A stretch of DNA of 64,000 bases from JAABQG01 sp963726365 (GTDB lineage Bacteria; Pseudomonadota; Gammaproteobacteria; Burkholderiales; Burkholderiaceae_C), in contig CAVSCI010000019.1 in the NCBI GenBank assembly GCA_963726365.1, positions 1-64,000 of the forward strand, read 5' to 3'. The notes beneath the pieces were generated by a model. It made no database searches. It was not told the origin of the DNA and saw only the letters and a list, made by a program, of their open reading frames with translations. The position numbers and the translations under genes were made by a program. Each line of letters opens with the position of its first letter. The first letter of the stretch is position 1. This document shows positions 1 to 9,209 of the stretch, piece after piece.

Positions 1-1611
1 CACAACTGTTGGTGAATCCGGCGTTGGATGTCTCTGTCTGTAATTTCCTGCTGTGCGACGAGTTCACGTTCCACGTATTCCAAGCCCAGAGGCTATAGCC
101 AGGTTTGATCTGAGTGTGGAGGATTTTCTCTATCGCTGGGAACGTGGCTTTGCCGTTCCTATTCACTGTGGCCTGTTCCGCCGCCGGGTTCTCGATGGCG
201 CACATTTTGACACCAGTGCCCGCGCCAAGGAGGATTGGCTGTTCTGGACGTCACTTGCGCTGGCGGGGCGACAGTTTGGCTACATTCACGGGCACTGGGC
301 AATATACGTCAGCATGAAGGGAGTATGAGACGTTCGTATGTCAATATGGGGCGCTCATGGTTGCAGGCTGGGCTCAAAATCGATGGCATGCTGGGGGGCC
401 GTGAGCCGCTCTTCTTCGAATCTGTTGTCTCCTGGTTTGAGCAATGTTATCGATCTAGTCCAAACTATCGGTCCGAGATCGCTGAAATCCATGCGGGGCT
501 GAATCGTACTGCACGAACACTGGCCGACACAAAAGGTGAGGCGAAGCCGGCAAATGATGCGGCTGTGGTCTCGGAGGCGATCCTGAATCGACTCAGCGCG
601 TCCCTCAATTCAACGCCCCCCCGTTGATATCCGTTGTAATACCGGTTTACGGGCATTATGACTATTTGCAGGCCTGCCTGGAGTCTTTGGCATCTCAGGG
701 TGATGTATCAATCGAGATCATTTGTGTAGATACGCCTCGCCGGATCCGCGTGTCGCGACCTTGATGCGTAGTCTGGCAAACAAATTGCCGCGTCTCAAAA
801 TCAGTATTCAGGCGGTCGACACTGGGATCAGTACGGTTCAGAATCTCGCCGTTGGTTTGGCATGCGGTGAATTCGTGGCTTGCTGGATTGCGATGATGAA
901 CTTGAGCCGGGGGCATTGGCGGCTGTTCGCGATTGCCTCCAGGCCCATCCGGAGGTGGATTATGTCTTTACGGATCGAATCGACGTAGACGAGAAGGGTA
1001 GAAAAATGCGCCTTGCAGCATACGGTGGCTACGAGGGTATTCGTTTCTCAGGGCAAGGAAATATCCGCTCCGACCTGCTTGATGGCATGGTGGCATCGCA
1101 TTTGAAAGTGCTTCGTCGCTCAGTTTATTTGGAGGTCGGTGGCTGTGATGCAATGTTTGCTGGTGTGCAGGATTGGGATCTGGCCCTGAAGATTGCCGAT
1201 AAGCATTGCCTACATTACCTGGCTGCCCCACTATACAGGCATCGTGTGCATAGCCAGTCTGTGACGCGCAGCGATATGGTTGCGCAATTCCGCAAGACGA
1301 ACCAAGTGCGTCGTCGCTATATTGAGCGCTGGTTTCCTCGGAATGAATCTCAAGTTTCAGGCTTTAATCGATTGATTTTTCCAAAGGCACGCTTTCCGTT
1401 AGCTTTGTCTGAACTCAAGTTGGCCTGGAAAGACGGCGCCGTTTGTGTGGCAGATACCATCGGAGAATTGAATATTTTTCAGATCAACTTCCTGCGAGAA
1501 TTTTGTTCTTATTTTGACGAGATCCTTTGGAGCGATCCAAAGGTGCCCATAGCGCTCAGCGGATATCTTAATCGAGAGGTAAGGTTGGTAATGTCCTCGG
1601 AAGTGGCGTAG
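1..1611 (+). pseudogene. Tandem family 2 glycosyltransferase, 5' truncated and frameshifted
   Basis: Conceptual joining of three reading frames gives one polypeptide. It has the C-terminal half of a first GT-A domain (about 1-618), a linker, and a second complete-looking GT2 domain (about 615-1611). The second domain opens with the GT2 start ISVVIPVYGHY and has a DCDDE stretch that fits the metal-binding DXD-type motif, followed by the acceptor-side stretch GVQDWDLALKI. The frame moves 3 to 2 to 1 to 3 to 2 to 1 at about 90, 305, 618, 735 and 880, each step equal to one lost base. GC is lower than in the operon starting at 3.7 kb. Family knowledge: tandem GT2 proteins of this kind extend surface polysaccharides in the cytoplasm. 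The acceptor and donor sugars cannot be told. It is either a decayed gene or a good gene hit by deletion-type sequencing errors. The 5' end lies outside the window. Confidence 0.7.
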
Positions 1612-1617
1612 TTTTTC

Positions 1618-1950
1618 GGTAATCCCCCCAATTTCCACTGCTCGCAGAAGTAGAACGTTTATGCAGCCATGGCCAGATGCTGCTTTGGGGTGAAGCGTCG
1701 GTTCTCCTCCTCAAGCTCCTTCATGCGAGCCATGAGGGAGACGTCCATGCCGCCGAACTTGGAACGCCACTTGTAGAAAGTGGCCGTGCTGATGCCGAGT
1801 TCACGGCATAGATCTGGAACTCCCAGACCGACCTCTACCCGCTTGAGGGCTTCGATGATCTGGCTATCTGAAAACCTGGAATTCTTCATGTAGAAATTCT
1901 CTCCGAGAAATTCCTACTTCTCCCGACCGTGGTTTTACGGGGGGATTACC
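1618..1950. mobile_element. Internally deleted IS3-family element with both terminal repeats
   Basis: The element is bounded by perfect 12-bp inverted repeats, GGTAATCCCCCC at 1618-1629 and its complement at 1939-1950. It is only 333 bp long and encloses a truncated orfA (1659-1889, minus strand). No orfB is left, so it cannot transpose alone. No clear target-site duplication is seen at the two outer ends. It separates the broken glycosyltransferase from the fucosyltransferase-like gene, and its right end supplies that gene's stop codon. Confidence 0.7.
1659..1889 (-). CDS. IS3-family transposase OrfA fragment
   Basis: This 76-residue protein starts with the typical OrfA helix-turn-helix sequence (KNSRFSDSQIIEALKRVE, then ELGISTATFYKWRSKFGGMD) and continues into the start of the leucine-zipper region (MKELEEENRR). 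The family usually goes on through KKMYAE-type residues to about 85-100 residues and then frameshifts into OrfB. Here the sequence breaks off after ENRR into an unrelated FTPKQHLAMAA tail. OrfA recognises the IS ends in intact elements. This copy is inside a 333-bp remnant without the DDE catalytic OrfB, so it is taken to be non-functional. Confidence 0.8.
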   Translation of the reverse strand: MKNSRFSDSQIIEALKRVEVGLGVPDLCRELGISTATFYKWRSKFGGMDVSLMARMKELEEENRRFTPKQHLAMAA

Positions 1951-3025
1951 CCAAACCATCCGGCGAGGCAAAACAAATAACTCTATTGGCCTTGGCAATC
2001 TCAGGTCGTCGATCATAGAGGCGGCTCTCGGGCCAGTATCCGAGACCGTCGAGTGATGTTTCCCCCCATGGTGCGCGAAGCGGCTGACCCACTAGAATCA
2101 AAGGCAGGTTCTTGTTGAGCACCTTACTCCAGGCGGATAACAGCGACGGCGTCTTGATGAGTACCCGGCTCTTCGAGAGGATCAGGCAGTCAACAATGGC
2201 AGTTAGGCCCTTTTCGAAGTTTCGATCAATCTGGGCTAGATGACTGGTGCCATCGGGCTGGCTGAACGAAACCACATCTCCACGGAACCGGACGCGGCAA
2301 AACTCAAGAAACTCATTGTTGTCGGTCGCGACGAACAGCTTCATCCCCGCTCTGTGTTCTGCAATCTGCCGCGCCATCGCATCGAATGTCACTGCGGCCG
2401 ATTCAATGCCGACCTTATCAGTTGCCCGGTAATGGATACCTATGAATGGCGATAGTCCGAACGATTCGCCAACAAAACGGCAGGCGACATCGACAACGGC
2501 CTGGCTAAAGCGGAAATGGCGGGAAAATAGCCGCGATGCCTCGTGCACATCGCCAAGTTCGTTCTGCAACTCTTTCAGTCGGTCGCCTCGCGCCAGAAGA
2601 TTGATGTCATATCTGTTGGCGAGACGGACAGCTTGATCGGACGCAATCTGCTGTTGCACAGCCGGGAGTTCAGATTTGGATATGCTGTACTGCTCAAAGA
2701 AATAATCAGTCCAGTTAGGTCCGCGCTCTGGTTCAACAAGGTTCTTGTTTACAACGTGAAAGTACGGTCTTATACAAGTTTCTTCACAGTATTTGGCAAT
2801 CAGTATCATCTGAGTCAGCTGCGCAAATACGCCTAATGAGTGTTGCTCAAGCATGAACACCTTGACAGGATAGCAGGGATCAGCCGCTCGGTGAAAGGTG
2901 GAGCTGAACCCATGCTTTGCCAACTCCCATCTCAAGCGTATACGAGCAAGGAAGGAACGATGCAAGGCGGAACAAAGCACAGGTTTTAACAACTTTATTT
3001 TCTGTTTCCAGGTTCTATTATTCAT
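1946..3025 (-). CDS. Fucosyltransferase-like (GT23/NodZ-fold) glycosyltransferase, 3' end altered by IS remnant
   Basis: About 359 residues from the chosen ATG at 3025; the frame is open further upstream (another ATG at 3085) and no clear ribosome-binding site decides between them. The C-terminal half carries a motif like the GDP-fucose-binding motif of the alpha-1,6-fucosyltransferase/NodZ group: FIGIHYRATDKVGIES, then KLFVATDNNEFL, then DCLILSKSRVLIKTPSLLS. In that family the Arg and His of the H-x-R-x-T-D-K segment contact the GDP-sugar. The TAA stop lies inside the inverted repeat of the neighbouring IS remnant, so the original C terminus has been replaced by a few residues. It is transcribed towards the broken glycosyltransferase and has low GC like it. 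Transfer of fucose or a similar deoxysugar to a surface glycan is inferred, not shown. Confidence 0.6.
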   Translation of the reverse strand: MNNRTWKQKIKLLKPVLCSALHRSFLARIRLRWELAKHGFSSTFHRAADPCYPVKVFMLEQHSLGVFAQLTQMILIAKYCEETCIRPYFHVVNKNLVEPERGPNWTDYFFEQYSISKSELPAVQQQIASDQAVRLANRYDINLLARGDRLKELQNELGDVHEASRLFSRHFRFSQAVVDVACRFVGESFGLSPFIGIHYRATDKVGIESAAVTFDAMARQIAEHRAGMKLFVATDNNEFLEFCRVRFRGDVVSFSQPDGTSHLAQIDRNFEKGLTAIVDCLILSKSRVLIKTPSLLSAWSKVLNKNLPLILVGQPLRAPWGETSLDGLGYWPESRLYDRRPEIAKANRVICFASPDGLG

Positions 3026-3233
3026 GCTTACAACGGATAGAAAATTCAACCGCCTTAAGGCAAGTATGGCACGGGTTTTGGGCATGCCAACGCCTTTGAC
3101 CAGTGCAGCTGACCTGCCCCCATAAACCGTACCAGCCATTTTTCCAAGAAGTCCATCAACCCGGAGAACGGAGAATGATGGACATGATACAAGTGGCACT
3201 CCAGGTACAGTGGCATGGCGGATGGGGGGCAGG

Positions 3234-3602
3234 TCAAAGAACGTCAACCTGCTTGAACGGTCGCATCGCGGCTGCTTTGGCGATCTCCAGCCGATCGTCG
3301 CTGTCGGGAATGAAGCGCGACGTCTGGGTCCTGACATCATCGACACGCGCCTTGTGGAACAGCGCATCCTCGATGACATGGAGCCGCCGGAGCTTGCTCA
3401 TGCACATGGCAATGCGCTCCACCAGGATGCGCTGGGTGGCGGTGCTGGGCTGGTACTCGGCTTCCAGATCGGCCGCCAGGGCTTCAAAGTCACGTTGCTC
3501 GTCGGGATTGAGCCATTTGCTGGCCCTGATGCCATGCTTGAGCGCGTTGCGCGATACCTTTGCCTTGCCTTCAGGGCTGGTGGGCCCGGTCTTGCCTGCC
3601 AT
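3234..3602 (-). CDS. Small conserved hypothetical protein (TPEGKA...NALKHG type)
   Basis: This 122-residue charged protein has no signal peptide or membrane segment. It begins MAGKTGPTSPEGKAKVSRNALKHGIRA, close to the N-terminal signature of a widespread family of short proteins of unknown function often found near mobile or surface-polysaccharide islands. The rest is helical and rich in Arg, Glu and Asp. Homologues that I recall are longer (about 150-200 residues), so it may be shortened at its C terminus, which ends FKQVDVL just inside the low-GC block. It stands alone between the fucosyltransferase-like gene and the divergently oriented polysaccharide operon. No function can be assigned. 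Confidence 0.55.
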   Translation of the reverse strand: MAGKTGPTSPEGKAKVSRNALKHGIRASKWLNPDEQRDFEALAADLEAEYQPSTATQRILVERIAMCMSKLRRLHVIEDALFHKARVDDVRTQTSRFIPDSDDRLEIAKAAAMRPFKQVDVL

Positions 3603-3756
3603 GGTGTGCCTCCCGGTTTATTGGTTTTGCCAAACAGACTGCCAGTATGACGCAGCAGCGACGCGCCGCAAGGGCCACGACTAAAATGGGCCCATGCCCG
3701 CCGCCCCAGCGCCCCATTTGCAGTCTGCCCCGCCGGCACTTCTCTAGATTGCGATC

Positions 3757-5109
3757 TTGATTCGTCTCACCCCGGTTCCCGCGCTTTACAGGTCCGCCGT
3801 CTGGTCGCTGCTGGGCAATGTGCTGCCCATGCTGGCCGCGTTGGCGGCGGTGCCGTTCCTGCTGCACCACCTGGGGCAGGAGCGCCTGGGCGTGCTCTCG
3901 CTGGTGTGGGTGGTGGTGGGCTACTTCAGCTTCCTGGACATGGGCCTGGGCCGGGCGGTCACGGTGGCCGTGGCGTCTTGCCGTGCCGGCGGCGCGGCAG
4001 GGCGGGCCGACGAGCTGCATGTGGTGGGCACGGCGTCGACCTTGCTGCTGGGCGTGGGCGGCGCCATGGCGCTGCTGCTGGCCCTGGGCATCGCGGTTTG
4101 GGGGGTGCCGGTGCGGCTGTCATCGCCGGCGTTCGGGGCCGAAGTCACCCTGGCATTGCTCTGGATGCTGCCAAGCCTGCCTTTGCTGCTGTTGTCGTCC
4201 GTGCTGCGCGGCCACCTGGAGGGGGTGGGCGCCTTTCGGGCCTTGAACCTGGTGCGGATCCCGACCGGGGTGATGCTGGTGCTGGGCCCGTGCCTGACGG
4301 CGCTGGTTTCGCCCGACCTGGTCTGGGCCTGCGTCAGCATTCTGGCGGTTCGGCTGGTGCATGCCGGGGTCTTGCTGTGGCTGGTGGCGCAGCAGATGGG
4401 GTTTCGCCTCGCACCGCTGGTGCAGGCCTTGTGGCGCGCCCGCAGTGCGGTCTGGTTGCGGCGCCTGTTGTCTTTCGGTGGCTGGGTGACGGTGAGCAAT
4501 ATCGTGGGCCCGGTGATTGTGTATGTGGACCGCTTTGTCATCGGCGCGGTGCTGGCCGCGAGTTCGGTGGTCTTCTATGCCGTGCCCTTCGACGTGGTCT
4601 CGCGTTTGCCGGTGCTGGTGGCCTCACTGGGCAGCGTGTTGCTGCCCGAGCTGGTGCGTATGTTGCAGGGGGCGGCAAGCGGGCAGCCCGGCATGCTGCG
4701 GGCGCGCAGCCTGGTCCGGCGGTCGAGCCTGCTGAGCGCGGGGGTGGTCGCCGCCTTCGTGGCCATGGGCTGGCTGGCGGCGCCTTGGCTTTTGACGCTG
4801 TGGGTGGGGGCCGACTTTGCCGCGCAGGCGACGCAGGTCACGCAGATCTTGCTGCTGGCCTTCGGCGTCAATGCGCTGGCGCAGATTCCGTTCACGGCGC
4901 TGCAGGCGGCGGGGCGGGTGCGGGGCATCGCTTTACTGCATGTGGCGGAACTGTTGCCCTATGCGCTGGCATTGGCCTGGGCGATTTCCGTGTGGGGCAT
5001 TGCCGGCGCGGCCTGGGCTTGCCTGGCACGGAACGCCATAGACTACGCGGTGCTGGCCTGGATGTGGCGCCGCCATTCCTCGCGCCAGCCCGTTGGCACC
5101 CCGGGTTGA
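3757..5109 (+). CDS. wzx: Oligosaccharide flippase (Wzx/MATE-like polysaccharide transporter)
   Basis: A 450-residue, almost entirely hydrophobic protein with about 12-14 predicted membrane segments. The N-terminal motif SAVWSLLGNVLPMLAALAAVPFLLHHLG and the GVLSLVWVVVGYFSFLDMGLGRAV loop are typical of the polysaccharide-synthesis flippase family. It should move undecaprenyl-linked repeat units across the inner membrane. The first usable start is TTG at 3757; no ATG with a good ribosome site is seen upstream. It is the first gene of a nine-gene plus-strand operon and sits 3 bp before the methyltransferase gene. Confidence 0.85.
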   Translation: MIRLTPVPALYRSAVWSLLGNVLPMLAALAAVPFLLHHLGQERLGVLSLVWVVVGYFSFLDMGLGRAVTVAVASCRAGGAAGRADELHVVGTASTLLLGVGGAMALLLALGIAVWGVPVRLSSPAFGAEVTLALLWMLPSLPLLLLSSVLRGHLEGVGAFRALNLVRIPTGVMLVLGPCLTALVSPDLVWACVSILAVRLVHAGVLLWLVAQQMGFRLAPLVQALWRARSAVWLRRLLSFGGWVTVSNIVGPVIVYVDRFVIGAVLAASSVVFYAVPFDVVSRLPVLVASLGSVLLPELVRMLQGAASGQPGMLRARSLVRRSSLLSAGVVAAFVAMGWLAAPWLLTLWVGADFAAQATQVTQILLLAFGVNALAQIPFTALQAAGRVRGIALLHVAELLPYALALAWAISVWGIAGAAWACLARNAIDYAVLAWMWRRHSSRQPVGTPG

Positions 5110-5112
5110 TTC

Positions 5113-5781
5113 ATGCAAAGCTACACCGACAAGTCAGACGACTATTTTGCCCATGCCCGCAAGGAGATTGCGCCTTGGCTGCCGGCGCAGTGCGGCCGGG
5201 TGCTGGAGATCGGCTGTGGCGCGGGGGCGACGCTGGGCTGGCTGCGCCAGCAAAAAAGGGCGTCGTTGACGGTGGGCGTCGAGATTGCCGAGGGCGCCGC
5301 CCGCAGCGCCCGGGCCCATGCCGATGAAGTGCATTGCCTTGATTTCGAGCGGGACGAGTGCGCGCTGGCAGGCGAGAGGTTCGACCTGATCTTGTGTCTG
5401 GATGTGCTGGAGCACATGGTCAACCCCTGGCAGGTGGTGGACCGCCTGGTGTCGCAACATCTTGCGCCGGGCGGCACGCTGCTGGTGAGCCTGCCCAACG
5501 TGCGCCACCACAGCGTGCTGCTGCCGCTGCTCCTGCGCGGGCGCTGGGACTACCAGGACGCCGGCCTGCTGGACCGGACGCACCTGCGTTTTTTCACCCG
5601 CAGCACGGCCATCGCGCTGCTGTCGCACCCTGGCCTGCAGCCCGCGCGCTGCATGGCCACGGGGTTTGACTGGCCCTCGCTCAAGGGCATCCTGAATACG
5701 CTCACCTTTGGCTTCTTCAGGGAATTCTTTACCTACCAGTATTTTTTGGTGGCGGAAAAAAAGACGGATGGGCCCGTTTGA
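5113..5781 (+). CDS. SAM-dependent class I methyltransferase
   Basis: This 222-residue soluble protein has the SAM-binding motif I VLEIGCGAGATLGWL at about residues 31-45. An acidic loop and the motif FDLILCLDVLEHM follow, placing it in the Methyltransf_11/23 group. The post-core motif GGTLLVSLPNVRHHSVL is also present. The family often methylates sugars or phosphate caps during surface-glycan assembly. It starts 3 bp after the flippase stop and its stop codon is immediately followed by the acyltransferase start, so translation is probably coupled. The substrate is not deducible. Confidence 0.85.
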   Translation: MQSYTDKSDDYFAHARKEIAPWLPAQCGRVLEIGCGAGATLGWLRQQKRASLTVGVEIAEGAARSARAHADEVHCLDFERDECALAGERFDLILCLDVLEHMVNPWQVVDRLVSQHLAPGGTLLVSLPNVRHHSVLLPLLLRGRWDYQDAGLLDRTHLRFFTRSTAIALLSHPGLQPARCMATGFDWPSLKGILNTLTFGFFREFFTYQYFLVAEKKTDGPV

Positions 5782-5783
5782 GC

Positions 5784-6809
5784 ATGGCGACCGCCGAGAA
5801 AAACTCTCTGGACCTGCTTCGCCTGGTGGCGGCGACGTTCGTGCTGTACAGCCACCAGCACGCGCTCCTGGGGCAGCCCGAGCCATTGTTCTTTGGCTGG
5901 ACCACGTTCGGTGGCGCTGGGGTTACGATCTTCTTTTTCTTGAGTGGCATGCTGGTCTGGACAAGTTGGGTGCGCGACCCGCACTGGGGGCGGTTCTTCA
6001 TGCGGCGCTCGCTGCGCATTTTCCCGGCCCTTTGGGTGGTGGTGTTGGGCACTGCCTTTGTGTTGGGCCCGGTGTTTTCGACGCTGTCGGTGGCCGACTA
6101 CTTCGCAGCCCAGGAGACTTGGCGTTATCTCAGCACGGCCATGATGTTGATTCGCCATACGCTGCCGGGCGTTTTTTCTGACAATCCGTTTCCGCAGGCG
6201 GTCAACGGCTCGCTCTGGACGCTGCCCGTCGAATTCCTGTGTTACGTCTCCGTGGCTGTGCTGGGAAGTGTCAAGTTCATGCCGAAGGGCATCGCCGTGG
6301 CCCTGTGTTTGTTGCTCACCGTGTTGCTGGCGTCGTTTGCGCCTTTGATCACTGGCGTCAGGTTTTCCCTTCATTTTGAGATGGTCGCCATGTTCTGGAT
6401 GGGTGCCATGTACGGCTATTGCCGAGGACGCCCGTGGGGTGCCGTTCCGGCTGCCAGGCTGACCTTTGTGCTTGGCCTGACGGCCTTGCTGGCTTTCTTC
6501 ATTCTGGGCCCCAGGGGCGCTGAACGCACCGCGATGCTGCTGGCCGCCGCCGTCCTGGTGCACCTGGCGCTGAGGGTTTCCGCCGGAGCGAAGTTGACGG
6601 ATCGAACGGGCGACCTGTCTTATGGGGTCTATATTTTTGCCTTCCCGGTGCAACAGATGCTGGCTTATGTCAGCCAGGGCCGTGGCTGGAGTTTTTGGGC
6701 CTCGCTGGCCCTATCGCTGCTGGCAACGGGCGCACTGGCTTTTGCCTCCTGGCACCTGGTGGAGAAACAGGCGCTGCGCTTCAAGCCGCGGGGCAGGGTC
6801 GCATCATGA
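5784..6809 (+). CDS. Acyltransferase 3 family membrane O-acyltransferase
   Basis: About 341 residues with around 10 membrane segments. The N terminus (NSLDLLRLVAATFVLYSH) holds the R-x10-H-like catalytic pair of the acyltransferase 3 family, and FFLSGMLVW follows. NGSLWTLPVEFLCY in the middle is the conserved GSLWSLxxE-like motif. Such enzymes O-acetylate polysaccharides using cytoplasmic acetyl-CoA. I chose ATG 5784; a TTG at 5778 that overlaps the previous stop codon is possible. It overlaps the next gene by 4 bp. Confidence 0.88.
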   Translation: MATAEKNSLDLLRLVAATFVLYSHQHALLGQPEPLFFGWTTFGGAGVTIFFFLSGMLVWTSWVRDPHWGRFFMRRSLRIFPALWVVVLGTAFVLGPVFSTLSVADYFAAQETWRYLSTAMMLIRHTLPGVFSDNPFPQAVNGSLWTLPVEFLCYVSVAVLGSVKFMPKGIAVALCLLLTVLLASFAPLITGVRFSLHFEMVAMFWMGAMYGYCRGRPWGAVPAARLTFVLGLTALLAFFILGPRGAERTAMLLAAAVLVHLALRVSAGAKLTDRTGDLSYGVYIFAFPVQQMLAYVSQGRGWSFWASLALSLLATGALAFASWHLVEKQALRFKPRGRVAS

Positions 6810-7633
6810 AGCGGGTTGCCGTGATCGTGCTGAACTGGAACGGCTGGCAGGACACGATCACCTGCTTGGCGTCGCTGCAGCAGCAGGACTACGCCAATTT
6901 TCATCTGCTGGTCGTCGACAATGGATCGACCGATGGCTCGGTGGAGAAAATCAGAAGGGCCATGCCATCGGTCGAACTCTTGCAGACGGGCGCCAACCTG
7001 GGCTTTGGTGGGGGCTGCAATGCAGGAATCCGGCAGGCCATTGATCAGGGCGCGGATTATGTGTGGTTGATCAACAGTGACGCCACTGCGGATCCGCACG
7101 CGCTTTCGGCCATGGTCAGGGTGGCGGAGAGCGACCCGACGCTGGGTTCGGTGGGGTCGGTGCTGTTTGAGGCCGGCACGGTGGATCAGGTTCAGTTATG
7201 GGGCGGCGGCAGGGTCCGCCTGTGGAGTGGCCAGTCGAGGCACCAGCTGCGCGCGGGGCCGCTGGATTTTGTCTCGGGGGCTTCGGTGTTGCTGCGTTGC
7301 GCGGCCCTGGAGGCGGTCGGTCTGTTCGACCAGGCGACGTTCTTCATGTACTGGGAAGACACCGACCTGGCTCTCCGGCTGCGCAAGGCAGGCTGGGGCC
7401 TGGCAGTGGCAGGGGATTCGAAAGTCTGGCACAAGCAGTCGGCCAGTGTAGGCCCGCGCAGCCCCTTGCTCGACGAGTACTTCACCCGGTCGGCAGTGCG
7501 CTTTCTAAGGCGCCATGCGCCGGTTCCGGTGATTTCAATTTCTATTATGCTCACCCGGATGTTGGCAAAACGGGTCTTCATGGGGCAATTCAGCCGGGTT
7601 CGCGCCGTGCTGAAAGGGGTGCGTGCCGCATGA
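6806..7633 (+). CDS. Family 2 glycosyltransferase, rhamnosyltransferase-like
   Basis: This 275-residue protein opens KRVAVIVLNWNGWQDT, the standard GT-A nucleotide-binding start of WbbL-like rhamnosyltransferases. DNGSTDGS and LINSDATADP (the D-x-D equivalent) follow, then SGASVLLRCAALEAVGLFD and MYWEDTDLALRLR, which carries the ED catalytic-base region. The start ATG overlaps the previous TGA by 4 bp and the gene itself overlaps the next by 4 bp. The enzyme should add one sugar to the lipid-linked repeat unit on the cytoplasmic membrane face; the sugar is not certain. Confidence 0.88.
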   Translation: MKRVAVIVLNWNGWQDTITCLASLQQQDYANFHLLVVDNGSTDGSVEKIRRAMPSVELLQTGANLGFGGGCNAGIRQAIDQGADYVWLINSDATADPHALSAMVRVAESDPTLGSVGSVLFEAGTVDQVQLWGGGRVRLWSGQSRHQLRAGPLDFVSGASVLLRCAALEAVGLFDQATFFMYWEDTDLALRLRKAGWGLAVAGDSKVWHKQSASVGPRSPLLDEYFTRSAVRFLRRHAPVPVISISIMLTRMLAKRVFMGQFSRVRAVLKGVRAA

Positions 7634-8442
7634 TGACATCGGCGGCCGTTTCGGTGGTGATCCCTTGCTATCGTTGCGGGAAGACGATCGCGCGGGCGGT
7701 CGCATCGGTTGCGGCGCAAACCAGCGTGCCGGCAGAGGTGATTCTGGTTGACGACGGCAGCGGAGATGAAACCCGCGTGTTGTTGCAGGCATTGCAGGGC
7801 AAGTACCCGCCGGGCTGGATCCGGTTGGTGTCGCTGGACCAGAACATGGGCGCGGGCAGTGCACGCAACGCAGGCTGGGCTGTGGCGGCCCAGCCCTATG
7901 TTGCATTTCTGGATGCCGATGACGCCTGGCATCCGCGAAAAATTGAGATCCAGCATGCCTATATGAAGGCGAACCCCGATGTCGCCTTGTGCGGCCACGG
8001 GCATCGCTTGCTGGAGAGGGACGTGCTGCCGGATTGGAGCGTGGCAGAAGGCGGTGCAAAACGCATCCGCAAATGGACGATGATGCTTTCGAACAAGTTC
8101 GTCACCCCTTCGGCCATGGTTCGGCGTGATGTGACGCAACGTTTCGTCGAAAGGCAACGCTACATGGAAGACCACATGCTGTGGTTGAAGATCATTTGCA
8201 GCGGTGCGCGTGTCGAGAAAATCCCGGCAGAGCTCGCCGCGATCTACAAGGCGCCCTACGGTGTCACGGGGCTCAGTGCGCAGGTCTGGCTGATGGAGCG
8301 GGGCGACCTGGGCAACTATCGCCGCCTGTATCACGAGAATTTCATCAAGACGTATCAGTTTGCGGCGTTGTCCATCTACTCGGGATTGAAGTACGTGCGC
8401 AGGCTGATCATCTATTGGGCTTATCTGCGATGGCGAAAGTAG
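7630..8442 (+). CDS. Family 2 glycosyltransferase
   Basis: This 270-residue GT-A protein starts AAVSVVIPCYRCGKTIARAV and has VILVDDGSGDET. FLDADDAWHPRKIEIQ is the metal-binding DXD motif with the family's DDxW continuation. The C-terminal region after about residue 190 (MEDHMLWLKI) matches the acceptor-side ED motif. It lacks membrane segments except for a hydrophobic C-terminal patch. The gene overlaps both neighbours (4 bp upstream, 13 bp downstream), which indicates a single transcript. Donor sugar unknown. Confidence 0.87.
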   Translation: MMTSAAVSVVIPCYRCGKTIARAVASVAAQTSVPAEVILVDDGSGDETRVLLQALQGKYPPGWIRLVSLDQNMGAGSARNAGWAVAAQPYVAFLDADDAWHPRKIEIQHAYMKANPDVALCGHGHRLLERDVLPDWSVAEGGAKRIRKWTMMLSNKFVTPSAMVRRDVTQRFVERQRYMEDHMLWLKIICSGARVEKIPAELAAIYKAPYGVTGLSAQVWLMERGDLGNYRRLYHENFIKTYQFAALSIYSGLKYVRRLIIYWAYLRWRK

Positions 8443-9209
8443 CCGTTGGCAGCGCGGTCGATATTTCTATTTCGGTGGTCAGCCATCTGCAGATAGGAAT
8501 GGTGGTGGAGCTGTTGCGCGATTTCGAGGTTCATTGCAAGAACTCACGCTTCGAACTGATCCTCACCTTGAATCTGGAAGAAGCCTTGCCTTTTGCGCCG
8601 GACGATTTCTCGTATCCGGTGATCATGTTGCGCAACGCCAAGCCCCTTGGTTTTGGCGCCAATCACAATCAGGCCTACCGCCACGCCAGTGGCCGCTACT
8701 TTTGTGTTGTGAACCCGGATATCCGTTTGCAAGCGGACCCGTTCGTTGACTTGCTCCCGTGCCTGGAGGATTCCTCGGTGGGCGTCGTGGCGCCCCTGGT
8801 GCGGGGTGCTGACGGTCGGGTGGAGGACAGTGCGCGGCGTTTCCCGGGTCCGTTGAAGATACTGGGCAAGGCCCTTGGCCGAGGTCGCGGGCCGGACTAT
8901 GCGATTCAAAAGGCGCCAATTCACCCGGATTGGGTCGGCGGCATGTTCATGGTGTTCCCCAGTGAGATCTTCGGAAAGCTGGGGGGGTTCGATGAGCGCT
9001 ATTTTCTTTACTACGAAGACGTGGACCTCTGCGGGCGCCTGCGCTTGCGGGGCCACGAGGTCGTCCTGAACCCGAAGGCACAGGTCATTCACCACGCCCA
9101 GCGCAGCAGTCACGGGAATTTGAGATACATGGCCTGGCATTTGAAGAGCATGGCGCGCTTCTTTTTCTCGCCTGTGTACTGGCGTTTGCGGCGCCGGACC
9201 CGCTCATGA
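8430..9209 (+). CDS. Family 2 glycosyltransferase, rhamnosyltransferase-like
   Basis: About 259 residues. The start is atypical (DISISVVSHLQIGMVVELL instead of a clean VxVVIPxYN), but the body is clearly GT2. It has NAKPLGFGANHNQAY, VVNPDIRLQADPF (D-x-R in place of DXD), WVGGMFMVFPSEIFGKLGGFDERYFLYYEDVDLCGRL and a basic C terminus. This set of motifs is typical of O-antigen rhamnosyl- or fucosyltransferases. It starts 13 bp inside the previous gene and overlaps the following epimerase gene by 4 bp. Confidence 0.85.
   Translation: MAKVAVGSAVDISISVVSHLQIGMVVELLRDFEVHCKNSRFELILTLNLEEALPFAPDDFSYPVIMLRNAKPLGFGANHNQAYRHASGRYFCVVNPDIRLQADPFVDLLPCLEDSSVGVVAPLVRGADGRVEDSARRFPGPLKILGKALGRGRGPDYAIQKAPIHPDWVGGMFMVFPSEIFGKLGGFDERYFLYYEDVDLCGRLRLRGHEVVLNPKAQVIHHAQRSSHGNLRYMAWHLKSMARFFFSPVYWRLRRRTRS

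Noticed and set aside
3694..3747. A 17-codon mini-ORF (MPAAPAPH...) before wzx
   Set aside because: No ribosome site, no conservation that I can judge, and it ends before the flippase start.
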